Assembly (NCBI GenBank): GCA_963576725.1
Contig: OY755243.1
Coordinates: forward strand, 79,672,417-79,736,416
Length of the DNA: 64,000 bases
Origin: Azorinus chamasolen
Lineage: Eukaryota > Mollusca > Bivalvia > Cardiida > Solecurtidae
Reading direction: 5' to 3'
This document shows, one piece after another, positions 37,801 to 41,941 of this stretch (position 1 is its first letter; each line of letters starts with the position of its first letter). A program made the translations under genes and the position numbers. The notes beneath the pieces were generated by a model. The model made no database searches and was not told the DNA's origin. It was given only the letters and a program-made list of their open reading frames with translations.

Positions 37801-39829
37801 TAACTAGTGAAATGGTTTCCGATCAATAACTGCTCAAGGGTTTGGCTTAGGATCTTCAAACTTGCTGTGGTGGTTTGTCATGACCACTAGATGACTCATA
37901 ATGTTTTTGAGGTCACTAGGTCAAAGGTCAAGGTCACCATGACCTTAACTAGTGAAATGGTTTCCAATCAATAACTGCTCAAGGGTTTGGCTTAGGATCT
38001 TCAAACTTGTTGTGGTGGTTGGTCATGACCACTAAATGACCCCTAATGTTTTTGAGGTCACTAGGTCAAAGGCCAAGGTCACCATGACCTTAACTGATGA
38101 AATGGTTTCCGATCAATAACTGCTCAAGGGTTTGGCTTAGAATCTTCAAACTTGCTGTGGTAGTTGGTCATGACCACTGAATGACTCCTATTGTTTTTTA
38201 GGTCACCAGGTCAAAGGTCAAGGTCACCATGACAGTAACTGGTAAAATTGTTTCTGATCAATAACTGCTCAATGGTTTGGCTTAGGATCTTCAAATTTGC
38301 TGTGGTGGTTGGTCATGACAACTAGATGAGCCCTCTTGTTTTTGAGGTCACTAGGTCAAAGGTCAAGGTCACCATGACCTTAACTAGTGAAATGGTTTCC
38401 GATCAATAACTGCTCAAGGGTTTGGCTTAGGATCTTCAAACTTGCTGTGGTGGTTTGTCATGACCACTGGATGACCCCTAATGTTTTTTAGGTCACTAGG
38501 TCAAAGGTCAAGGTCATCATGACATTAACAGGTGAAATGGTTTCCAATCAATAACTGCTCAAGGAATTGGCTTAGGATCTTCAAACTTACTGTGGTGGTT
38601 GGGCATGACAACTAGATGACCCCTATTGTTTTTGAGGTCACTAGGTCAAAGATTAAGGTCACCATGACCTTAACTGATGAAATGGTTTCCGATTAATAAC
38701 TGCTCAATGGTTTGGTTGGGGATCTTCAAACTTGCTGTGGTGGTTGGTCGTTACCACTAGATGACCCCTATAGTTGTTGAGGTCACTAGGTCAAAGGTCA
38801 AGGTCACCATTACCTTAACTTGTGAAATGTTTTCAGATCAATAAATGATTAGTGGTTTGGCTTAGGATCGTCAAAGTTGCTGTGGTGATTAGTCATGACC
38901 AGTAGATGACCTCTATAGTTGATGTCACTAGATCAAAGGTCAGGGGGTCTGGGGGTATACATGCTTTACAAATATATCTTGTTTGTTATGCTTCTATGAA
39001 TTTCTAGATTGACCTTTTTAACATGTGGAGTCATAATGAGGACCTCATTACATGCAATTGGAATATGTTTAACTATTTATTATGCCTTCAGCATCTGCTG
39101 ATGCAGAAATGTATAATGATTGACTGTTCATCTATATCACTTTAATCGGCAATCCGGCCATACCGACATTGGCGGTTTCTTGTTAACAATCAACTCGTCC
39201 AAATCAGAAAATGGAGCCAGACCATTTGTCGTATAGGGGTCTTGATAATGATCAGACTGCTCATCCTGGCACTCTCTGATCTAGAACAAGTCTTGACAAT
39301 GATCAGACTGCTCCTCCTGGAACCCTCTGATCTAGAACAAGTGTTGATAGTGGCTCCTCCTGGAACCCGCTGATCTACAACAAGTGTTGACAATGATCAG
39401 ACTGCTCCTCCTGGTACTCTCTGATCTAGAACAAGTGTTGATAGTGGCTACTCCTAGTGGCTTCTCCTGGAACCCGCTGATCTAGAACAAATCTTGACAA
39501 TGATCAGACTGCTCCTCCTGGAACCCGATGCTCGGGATCAAGACTGTTTGCCTATGTCCCACTTATGGGAACACAGGAATGAAAGGGTTAATCTTTTCTT
39601 TGTTATAGATTCTTATACATACGGAGAATTCTGGATTCAGGGACGACTAGACCCAGAAGACAACACATGGAAATTTGACACTGGTACAGAAATAGAGTAC
39701 TTTTTCTGGAAGACCAATAGAAACTTTGAGAACGATGAAAATTGCATAACTTCTAACACTGGTGAGTGGGATGATGAAATCTGTTCTTGGTACAACTATT
39801 TCATATGCGAGATGATAGCAAGCACGTGA
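7015..39829 (+). CDS. Secreted PAN - six CCP/sushi - C-type-lectin-like mosaic protein (11 coding exons)
   Basis: Joined from exons 7015-7329, 8205-8241, 14378-14545, 19813-20013, 27411-27608, 29533-29712, 30351-30542, 31541-31720, 34037-34225, 37248-37415 and 39609-39829. Every junction has AG/GT and phases agree (first intron phase 0, all others phase 1). The sum is 2049 nt, or 682 residues plus TGA. Domain order: signal peptide (1-23), PAN/apple (about 35-95), short linker, CCP domains at about 118-173, 174-240, 241-306, 307-366, 367-430, 431-490 and 491-553 minus none overlapping (seven CCP exons in all, of which 307-366 and 431-490 are the second type), then a CTLD at 554-682. Each CCP keeps four Cys and the Trp before the last Cys. 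PAN, CCP and CTLD modules are ligand-binding domains of extracellular proteins, so a secreted recognition or adhesion role is inferred. No transmembrane segment or GPI signal is seen after the CTLD. It could instead be two adjacent genes, but the unbroken phase argues against that. Exons outside this list may have been missed in the 5-7 kb introns. Confidence 0.78.
7720..8030 (-). repeat. Repeat L, minus copy
   Basis: Matches 23880-24135 inverted: ggaagtaccgccttggaacg, ggtttaaaccggttta, cataaagagacgc-like tail. Nature unknown. Confidence 0.6.
8205..8241 (+). CDS. Exon 2: 37-nt linker microexon
   Basis: Acceptor ttacctag precedes 8205 and donor gtaagt starts at 8242. Read in the phase left by exon 1 it gives TCDAADVDCTDV and converts phase 0 to phase 1, which all later CCP exons need. 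It is too short for an ORF search. The phase conversion is the main evidence. Confidence 0.6.
8279..8520. mobile_element. MITE D2b in intron 2
   Basis: Core cagaccctgatcagacggct with its complement; right end agggaaagtg followed by TTAA. The left TTAA is mutated. Confidence 0.75.
8577..8830. repeat. Two-copy tandem repeat, about 150 bp
   Basis: attgatcacat, aatttaatctatggattga and gacgtgac recur in the same order in 8577-8700 and 8727-8830. Confidence 0.6.
9450..9785. mobile_element. MITE C, rearranged
   Basis: Contains repeated C arms (cagcttaatgcaggtctaaa, aagtaatgctgaacg) and the right part gttcgagttatcc; the ends are damaged. Confidence 0.5.
9775..9960. repeat. GAT/GAG-rich low-complexity tract
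   Basis: Runs of gatgatgatg and gaggaggaggagg; open frames here are composition effects. Confidence 0.85.
10140..10760 (+). repeat. 69-bp minisatellite
   Basis: About eight units; each reads like gctgttggccatcaatcagc, then cagaagagcgccttagtaca. Because 69 is divisible by three, one frame stays open for 176 codons. A fragment recurs at 11555-11654. Confidence 0.85.
10770..11540. other. Intron sequence without recognised feature
   Basis: Nothing identifiable except a D2-like arm near 11340-11400. Confidence 0.4.
11655..11743. mobile_element. MITE B right half
   Basis: Right arm from attacttttgtcctgcatt to ggggttttactg. It is joined directly to a fragment of the 69-bp minisatellite. Confidence 0.7.
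11946..12168. mobile_element. MITE D4
   Basis: Left ccctttcggcgccaaat; hairpin arms agtgaagtccctcatca and tctgggactgcactattt; right TTAA at 12169. Confidence 0.75.
12391..12572. mobile_element. MITE D1, decayed
   Basis: Arms ctatttatcacaatggtttc and gtctaggagggaatgcg; the core hairpin is largely lost. Confidence 0.5.
12686..13154. mobile_element. CAGG...CCTG-ended transposon carrying MITE A
   Basis: Ends caggtgcggatccagg and ccgcgcctg. A flanking 5-bp ATAAA is repeated on both sides. It interrupts a D2 MITE (12668-13358), giving a three-level nest. Confidence 0.6.
12872..13076. mobile_element. MITE A, full length, nested
   Basis: 205-bp foldback with ends cagtaaaagtctctctata and its complement, TA on both sides. 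It sits inside the CAGG-ended element at 12686-13154. Confidence 0.85.
13545..13722. mobile_element. CCAAT foldback F, both arms partly duplicated
   Basis: Palindrome ctcaagcttttgattggtca with its complement. The left inner arm and a 41-bp right outer arm are each present twice. Confidence 0.75.
14190..14334. mobile_element. MITE D1 right part before the CCP alpha exon
   Basis: Ends cagggaatggg followed by TTAA at 14335, 39 bp before the exon 3 acceptor junction. Confidence 0.7.
14378..14545 (+). CDS. Exon 3: CCP/sushi domain alpha
   Basis: A 168-nt phase 1-1 exon after acceptor atatttcag, ending at gtaagt. Translation starts ACPVVNVTNADV and ends GSWTNVSTCQA. It has the four CCP cysteines (ACP, VTC, ITC, STC) and the conserved Trp. 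It is a single module, not part of the duplicated cassettes. A D1 MITE ends 39 bp before the acceptor. Confidence 0.85.
14876..15086. mobile_element. MITE D1, full length
   Basis: TTAA at 14872 and 15087; apex gctcctgtggagc. Confidence 0.88.
15179..15377. mobile_element. MITE B, full length
   Basis: 199 bp between TA sites; ends cagtaaacccccgc and ggggttctactg; hairpin core gcagaaagctcgaggagctt. Confidence 0.85.
15401..15545. mobile_element. MITE C fragment
   Basis: Hairpin arm gattaatgcaggtctaaagt, then the inverted outer part ending atatcgcagttcaactg. Confidence 0.6.
15850..18370 (-). mobile_element. Degraded non-LTR retrotransposon (endonuclease and reverse transcriptase)
   Basis: Read on the minus strand, pieces appear in the right order. 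An endonuclease end with IGSDHDWLM lies near 17640. The linker and RT start (RWTEYCFELYNH, PILREKVKAAVKTL, GVDNIPGKLLQAG) lies at 16928-17368. RT pieces reading HDKACC, NGNPGEWLRPTDGV and LTNLRFADEIDGLA lie at about 16460-16690. The C-terminal end (WEDKITEW then LSFATSQRAVEDR) lies at about 15890-15950. Stops and frameshifts occur throughout, so it is dead. It belongs to a common coral/mollusc type of endonuclease-RT element; I do not assign the clade. MITE F is inserted at its upstream end (18374). Confidence 0.8.
18374..18513. mobile_element. CCAAT foldback F
   Basis: Starts ccatgcttataaaac and ends tataagcatggatcc; near-perfect palindrome, inserted in the non-LTR element. Confidence 0.82.
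19107..19312. mobile_element. MITE A in unit A intron
   Basis: About 206-bp foldback, apex cgctcctatatgagcg. It lies within about 20 bp of the paralogous position occupied by MITE B (25953) in unit B. Confidence 0.85.
19548..19763. mobile_element. MITE D1 before CCP type 1 exon (unit A)
   Basis: TTAA at 19544 and 19764; 45 bp from exon 4. Confidence 0.87.
19813..20013 (+). CDS. Exon 4: CCP type 1, unit A
   Basis: A 201-nt phase 1-1 exon beginning ECPPPPVTPP and ending WSDFKFECKTG, with donor gtaagt. CCP cysteines lie in ECP, YVC, ITC and FEC. It is the unit A member of three near-identical exons (also 27411 and 30351). The hallmark shared stretches are EAADMTITCQ and WSDFKFECK. The acceptor context caattcaaacag is also shared by all three copies. 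Confidence 0.88.
20356..20560. mobile_element. MITE B in unit A intron
   Basis: 205 bp between TA sites. The arm variant ggtcgaa is mirrored as ttcgacc. Apex gctcctgcaggagc. Confidence 0.87.
20658..20838. mobile_element. MITE D3-like, decayed
   Basis: Core tggatacggatgaaacgccg and cgtctcatcttgatccaaac; TTAA-like ends. Confidence 0.5.
20983..21348 (-). pseudogene. PIF/Harbinger-like (DDE_4) transposase C-terminal fragment
   Basis: The 121-residue frame includes FNRVLSAYRVSVEHAIAKLK and a later NVKICAGLISRR. This is the conserved helix containing the last acidic catalytic residue in DDE_4/HARBI1-type proteins. Only the C-terminal part is present and no terminal repeats were found. It is private to intron unit A. 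Confidence 0.6.
21350..22085. other. Intron sequence, partly paralogous to units B and C
   Basis: The last 120 bp match 28390-28450 and 31095-31190; the rest holds no recognised gene or repeat. Confidence 0.5.
22087..22205. mobile_element. CCAAT foldback F, shortened
   Basis: Inserted in the unit A intron; the left inner arm is deleted and the right end lost. Confidence 0.75.
22437..22502. repeat. AAT-rich microsatellite (unit A)
   Basis: Interrupted aataat / attatt run at the point matching 28800 in unit B. Confidence 0.8.
22576..22766. mobile_element. MITE D1 in unit A intron
   Basis: TTAA at 22572 and 22767. It occupies the same paralogous site as the D2 copy at 28997 in unit B. Confidence 0.87.
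22966..23172. mobile_element. MITE D3 in unit A intron
   Basis: TTAA at 22962 and 23173. Unit B has the empty site gcattaaacagtc at the paralogous point. Confidence 0.92.
23262..23308 (+). pseudogene. Dead CCP type 2 exon of unit A (5' half)
   Basis: After an intact acceptor (acaacttccag) the frame reads DCGEPVDLENTVLQM and then TAG at 23306. The homologous exons at 29533 and 31541 continue for 180 nt. The sequence after 23309 matches the intron downstream of the 29533 exon (shared gttcagagcactt), so the 3' half of the exon and its donor have been deleted. Retention would truncate the protein, so it must be skipped. Confidence 0.75.
23880..24135 (+). repeat. Repeat L, plus copy
   Basis: Inverted counterpart of 7720-8030 (ccgttccaaggcggtacttc). 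It lies between the two halves of the dead CCP exon. Confidence 0.6.
24143..24194 (+). pseudogene. Possible detached 3' half of a CCP type 2 exon
   Basis: Reads CYTDGTWTTPSAIL then TAG. This parallels CQSNGIWTTPAITC in the intact exon at 29533, but the last cysteine is lost and no donor follows. It lies just downstream of an inserted repeat (family L). It may be the missing half of the exon at 23262, displaced about 850 bp, or a separate decayed CCP exon. Confidence 0.4.
24661..24905 (+). mobile_element. tRNA-derived SINE, 5'-truncated, with Meta-like domain
   Basis: Starts inside the tRNA part with a clear B box (gggttcgattcccc). It continues with a central domain (gactataaaccgaggtcc, ttacactgggcatctaaaag) resembling the Meta domain of metazoan SINEs, and ends in an (acaaa)n tail. 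No A box remains. Confidence 0.65.
25030..25180. mobile_element. MITE B, decayed
   Basis: Recognisable arm agcttaatgcaggttgaaag, right arm cctgcattaagcagttacct and right end gggtttactg; the core is mutated. Confidence 0.55.
25292..25495. mobile_element. MITE A
   Basis: 204-bp foldback; ends cactaaaacctctctata and ggccgttatagagaggttt. Confidence 0.85.
25953..26156. mobile_element. MITE B in unit B intron
   Basis: 204 bp between TA sites; apex GCTCCTATAGGAGC exact; ends cagtagaacccctct and ggttttactg. Confidence 0.87.
26375..26706. mobile_element. Pogo-like MITE J
   Basis: Terminal repeats cagtgctccctccctacaac and gttgtagagaggggtcact after TA; second-order repeats ccctcc-ta-caac inside. Confidence 0.6.
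26705..27350. mobile_element. Element K with 150-bp hairpin head
   Basis: About 56-bp perfect arms (acgtgctcccggtgttcatg) around gtgaagcccgaagggcttca, then about 490 bp of unique body ending aaggacgttg. The second copy is inverted at 42194-43029. Confidence 0.75.
27411..27608 (+). CDS. Exon 5: CCP type 1, unit B
   Basis: A 198-nt phase 1-1 exon reading GCPPPPATLTAAI to WSDFKFECKTG, with four CCP cysteines and Trp. The donor is gtaatt, weaker than the gtaagt of unit A. It starts 60 bp after the end of palindromic element K. Confidence 0.87.
27752..27956. mobile_element. MITE D1 in unit B intron
   Basis: TTAA at 27748, right site mutated to TAAA. The site is empty in unit A (20151) and filled by another element in unit C (30688). 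Confidence 0.85.
28130..28373. mobile_element. MITE D4 in unit B intron
   Basis: TTAA at 28126 and 28374. The paralogous point in unit C (about 31103) is uninterrupted, which proves the insertion. Confidence 0.88.
28800..28935. repeat. (AAT)n then (ATT)n inverted microsatellite
   Basis: About 50 bp of AAT repeats followed at once by about 80 bp of ATT repeats, a potential long hairpin. Confidence 0.9.
28997..29237. mobile_element. MITE D2 in unit B intron
   Basis: TTAA at 28993 and 29238; core cagacggctcctatagg. It occupies the same paralogous site as D1 at 22576. Confidence 0.87.
29350..29513. mobile_element. Ancient MITE B next to the CCP type 2 acceptor (unit B)
   Basis: Weak but ordered match (gactggcagtagct, gaaataaagaaagc, catgctgcattaaacagtca, ttattcactaaatagtcac, gttttattg). 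The same remnant precedes the type 2 exon in units A and C, so it predates the duplication. Confidence 0.5.
29533..29712 (+). CDS. Exon 6: CCP type 2, unit B
   Basis: A 180-nt phase 1-1 exon reading DCGEPSKYENATLQD to WTTPAITCAEG, donor gtaaag. CCP cysteines lie in DCG, YMC, VTC and ITC. NAT is a potential N-glycosylation site. It is nearly identical in layout to the exon at 31541. Confidence 0.88.
30007..30211. mobile_element. MITE B
   Basis: 205 bp; ends cagtaaacccccgc and aagttctactg; core gcagaaagctcctagaggag. Confidence 0.85.
30351..30542 (+). CDS. Exon 7: CCP type 1, unit C
   Basis: A 192-nt phase 1-1 exon beginning ECPPPPVYSTPAI and ending WSDFKFECKRG, donor gtaaat. The acceptor context gttcaaacag matches the other type 1 exons. 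The N-terminal loop differs most between copies, whereas the C-terminal half is almost invariant. Confidence 0.87.
30688..30922. mobile_element. TTAA foldback MITE in unit C intron
   Basis: TTAA at 30684 and 30923; core gcagaccctgatcagaggg and its complement. D2-like core with diverged outer parts. Confidence 0.7.
31186..31250. mobile_element. CCAAT foldback F, left half
   Basis: Only aaagctttttagttgagtct to gattggtcagatttgag remains. Confidence 0.6.
31282..31450. mobile_element. MITE D4, right end decayed
   Basis: Left ccctttcaccgccaatgtc; core cagatcagacgccgc; the TTAA is TTAG on the left. Confidence 0.65.
31541..31720 (+). CDS. Exon 8: CCP type 2, unit C
   Basis: A 180-nt phase 1-1 exon reading DCGEPLDYENATVQD to WSTPAVTCVGG, donor gtaaag, with four CCP cysteines and Trp. 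Its acceptor region (ttactaaactttccag) lies 19 bp after a decayed MITE B terminus. Confidence 0.88.
31722..32520. other. Intron sequence without recognised feature
   Basis: No exon-like frame, repeat pair or terminal repeat was found. Confidence 0.4.
32524..32712. mobile_element. MITE D2
   Basis: Left TTAA at 32520; core decayed (gaaagcccctacac, gtacaggagccatc). Confidence 0.6.
32942..33086. repeat. Foldback element I
   Basis: About 52-bp arms (gttatacagatcattggcgg and its complement) around a tgcccgagccgttaggcgag loop. No family is assigned. Confidence 0.65.
33431..33586. mobile_element. Foldback related to F
   Basis: Same plan with changed arms (aaggttataaaact, atctgattggtcatattctg); the changes are mirrored in both arms. 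It abuts the F copy at 33587. Confidence 0.65.
33587..33732. mobile_element. CCAAT foldback F, full length
   Basis: 146-bp palindrome from ccatgcttataaaac to ataagtatggacc. Confidence 0.85.
33775..33977. mobile_element. MITE D2 before the CCP beta exon
   Basis: TTAA at 33771 and 33978; core partly deleted; 55 bp before exon 9. Confidence 0.75.
34037..34225 (+). CDS. Exon 9: CCP/sushi domain beta
   Basis: A 189-nt phase 1-1 exon with acceptor ttatatttggag and donor gtactt. It reads DCFGPRHRSNAHKS to VDMDFKCVPG, with cysteines in DCF, YTC, VTC and FKC and a Trp before the last. It is divergent from the duplicated types. The polypyrimidine tract is weak, so the exact 5' edge is slightly less certain than for the other exons. 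Confidence 0.78.
34263..34910. repeat. About 325-bp tandem duplication including MITE A
   Basis: 34263-34587 and 34588 onward share taagatatgcatatcgttga, caggaaccaacatattttat and the following MITE A left half. In the first copy the MITE is cut at its hairpin apex (34587), where the second copy begins. Confidence 0.8.
34795..34998. mobile_element. MITE A, full length
   Basis: 204 bp, TA on both sides; arm ggtgaaagtaaaacagaa is mirrored in the right arm. Confidence 0.88.
35207..36645 (-). mobile_element. Mariner-like transposon with broken transposase
   Basis: The C-terminal transposase half (35561-35848) reads MATVFWDSSGIIHTDF, KEKRRGKLHLGVLLHQDNAP and LPHPSYSPDMAPSEYYL, the D-containing catalytic blocks of mariner transposases. 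The N-terminal half is traceable to about 36365 (VPSYTTVRRWVREFKHGRQ), with several stops. Imperfect terminal repeats are seen near 35209 (gaaggctggcaaaagg) and near 36640 (gaaggtttgaaaaaaagg on the minus strand). A Lys/Arg-rich low-complexity insertion interrupts the catalytic region, and a MITE B-like copy lies inside (about 35405-35566). It is inactive. Confidence 0.75.
36430..36600. repeat. Repeat shared with 40420-40590
   Basis: ggtttattttggatcacagg, gacaatcttca-like and gttgaaaatatg-like blocks occur in the same order in both places; nature unknown. Confidence 0.5.
36870..36985. mobile_element. MITE A/B-like remnant
   Basis: Right portion with ttgctttaagctgccatct and agaggctttactgta; the left arm is mostly lost. 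Confidence 0.4.
37000..37190. mobile_element. MITE D3 before the first CTLD exon
   Basis: TTAA at 36996 and 37191; core gagacgccgagttactcggc. Confidence 0.9.
37248..37415 (+). CDS. Exon 10: C-type-lectin-like domain, N-terminal half
   Basis: A 168-nt phase 1-1 exon after acceptor cttgtttcag. It reads ECPASTSNYTSVGSQ, then AFCETSVPNEEAKHAC and GALVKIDTPEKQAYI. The pattern A..C...GA.LV.I.T..KQ..I is the conserved first helix and strand region of CTLDs. NYT is a possible N-glycosylation site. Confidence 0.85.
37604..37681 (-). mobile_element. SINE fragment fused to array P2
   Basis: On the minus strand it carries the same B box (ggttcgatcccc) and central segment (accgaggtccgatgta) as the SINE at 24661. 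It stops exactly where the 145-bp array starts at 37682. Confidence 0.6.
37682..38985 (-). mobile_element. Tandem-core element P2, minus orientation (145-bp units)
   Basis: About nine units of 145 bp, inverted relative to the copy at 4741 and ending in the same head (tttacaaatatatcttgttt). It lies in the CTLD intron of the mosaic gene. The tail is replaced by a SINE fragment. Confidence 0.75.
37773..37800 (+). promoter_or_regulatory. Representative DR1 plus palindromic ERE in the P2 unit
   Basis: AGGTCA-A-AGGTCA (37773-37785) is a canonical DR1. It is followed without a gap by AGGTCA-CCA-TGACCT (37786-37800), the consensus estrogen-response palindrome. The same block recurs at 37931, 38076, 38366 and 38656. 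Sequence match only; binding or function is unknown. Confidence 0.5.
39230..39540. repeat. About 52-60-bp minisatellite before the last exon
   Basis: Units of gatcagactgctcctcctgg and ctgatctagaacaagt, roughly six copies, followed by the right end of a TTAA element. Confidence 0.75.
39609..39829 (+). CDS. Exon 11: C-type-lectin-like domain, C-terminal half, and stop
   Basis: After acceptor ctttgttatag it reads EFWIQGRLDPEDNTW, FFWKTNRNFENDENCI, GEWDDEICSWYNYFICE and a short tail ending in TGA at 39827. Cysteines and the WIQG and W-D-D-C core fit a CTLD. The usual EPN or QPD sugar-specificity motif is not present (KTN stands near its place), so classical calcium-dependent sugar binding is doubtful. 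The last intron's 3' end consists almost entirely of a TTAA element. Confidence 0.86.
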
Positions 39830-39873
39830 CACTCTGTGTATCCGTGTTATATAACGATTGAATAACTTTTTAA

Positions 39874-40078
39874 CCCTTTCGCTGCCAAACTCTGTCGTCT
39901 GCTAACTTTGTCGTCTGCTACAAATTTTCATTCTTTTGATTTTCTCCATTTCTTTCAAAAACATAGTAACAGTAACAAACAGTTTGGATCCTGATGAGAC
40001 GCCGAGTTACTCGGCGTCTCATCTGGATCCAAACTGTTTGCATAGGTAATCACAGATCCGGCACTGGCAGCGAAAGGG
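39874..40078. mobile_element. MITE D3 after the stop codon of the mosaic gene
   Basis: TTAA at 39870 and 40079. It starts 45 bp after the TGA, so it probably lies in the 3' UTR. Confidence 0.9.
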
Positions 40079-40189
40079 TTAAACTTAAATGGAAAGTCCC
40101 TACATTCGACGTGTTTCAAAAATACCTAAAATATATAAAACTCGTTTGTTTATATGCTGAAAAGTAGTATATCGCAAGAACACCAATCA

Positions 40190-40195
40190 AATAAA
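40190..40195 (+). promoter_or_regulatory. Candidate polyadenylation signal of the mosaic gene
   Basis: AATAAA, the first in this strand found after the stop at 39829. If used, the 3' UTR is about 370 nt and contains the whole D3 MITE at 39874-40078. Confidence 0.35.
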
Positions 40196-40199
40196 CGTT

Positions 40200-40960
40200 G
40201 AAAATGACAAAATAATCATGTGTTTGATATCGACGATCGCGATTTTATTCCCCGATGTTTCAGTTTTATTCGGGTTGAGTTATAGTTTCGTATCTGTTTG
40301 CGCTATTCGTGTATCCCCGACCACTTCCGAGCAATGCCGTTACGTAAACAATAGAGGGATAGGATGATAATCGGCAAAACGCCGAAAATTTTAACGGAAA
40401 CGGCCGATAATACTTCGTTGTAGAACAAAATATATAAGCATTGATGAAATCGGTTTATTTTGTATCACAGGAGCATTTTTCGATACAAGTTTAAATTGAC
40501 AATCTTCATAATAATGATTGAGCATAACAAATACGAAGTTTAACGATGTTGTTGAAAATATGCGTTCATTATAGGGACTTCCCCTTTAACCGTTGTAATA
40601 TATAACACAAATGACGTAAGCGAGTCGGTCTGGTTGAGAGCTCTCATTGAAATATAGATAGGAAACAATGCCTGTTTTTTCTTGTTGTTTCTGTATCATT
40701 TGATAAAAAGAATATTACATGAGTCTTTATTTACTATTAGCTTTTATCTAACTCGTTGGCTTAAATAAATTTGACACTCAGCTCGTGACATATTCTTTAG
40801 TCCATGAGTTTGGGGAAAACCATATAACAAGTGGAAACATAGTTATGACAAACAATATAAAATCAGATGTACCCCGAACCTCCGGATTGATAGTCAAGAG
40901 CGATAGACCACCGCACACTTCTGGCATGATAACATATCAGGCGTTGGTAAACAGATAGAT
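40200..40960. other. Intergenic region downstream of the mosaic gene
   Basis: Holds the second copy of the 36430 repeat; otherwise nothing recognised. Confidence 0.4.
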
Positions 40961-40965
40961 CTGTA

Positions 40966-41206
40966 ATATCCTCCCAATTTGACCTGAGACTCGATTAATT
41001 TTCGGCGTGTTTATCGGGATAGTTCGTAATACTCTGTGACAAAAAATAGCAAACCAAAAGCCGGTAATAATCATGTTCCACGAGGATTGTATTCTTATAG
41101 CTCATGCTTATAAATACCTTCGGAAATTTATCCGAAGATTACCCACGATAATAAACGGAATATGCATGAGTCTCAGGTCAAATTGGTAGGATAATATCAG
41201 CTAAAC
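40966..41206. mobile_element. MITE H, uninterrupted
   Basis: 25-bp ends atcctcccaatttgacctga and its complement; internal accttcggaaatttatccga palindrome. Confidence 0.75.
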
Positions 41207-41252
41207 TGAGTGACGTACCAAGGTTTATCATGGTCGTTACTGTTTGTAAATA

Positions 41253-41457
41253 CAGTAAAACTTCTCTATAACGGCCACTAAATTACATCAAGTATTTTAT
41301 GTGAAAGACAGGTGGTTGCTTAAAGCAAGGTGAAAGTAAAACAGAACGCTCCTATAGGAGCGTTCTGTTTTACTTTCACATTGCTTTAAGCAACCACCTG
41401 CCCTCAATACCAAAACAAACAACATAGTTTAGTGGCCGTTATAGAGAAGTTTTAGTG
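41253..41457. mobile_element. MITE A, full length
   Basis: 205 bp, TA at both ends; apex contains GCTCCTATAGGAGC exactly (41348). Confidence 0.88.
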
Positions 41458-41723
41458 TATTATAGTAATGGGCATGCGTCTTGTACAACTTATGGTTGCT
41501 ATGGTTATTAACCCTTTACTCCATAGAAACGCATTTTTACGCATTTGCAAACAGAGCAGACCAAGATGAGAGGGCTGCACTATTTGTCAGGTTACACTTT
41601 TCTTTAGGAAATCTATTCTATTTGTTAAGCTTCATTGGCTATTCAAAAGTGGTTCTGCTGTTAATAAAAGTCATCACGACTTCCCCAATAGAGTATTTAT
41701 AATACAATAAACATGTATTGATC

Positions 41724-41941
41724 CATTCCCTCATAGGCTATTTTAGACTCAACTTCTTACGACTAAATTTACCGAAATGGAGCATTTGTTAGAGGAATGG
41801 ATCTTTTTTAGAACTGTTAATGTTGAAACCATTGTGTTAAATAGAACATTGTTCCTATGTAGTAAATTCTCTATTTATCACAATGGTTTCGGAAAGTGAC
41901 TTTTTCAGAGGCGTCAAAGTGAGTCAATATGCGGGAATGGG
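41724..41941. mobile_element. MITE D1
   Basis: Right TTAA at 41942, left site mutated; core gaacattgttcctatgt decayed. Confidence 0.75.
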
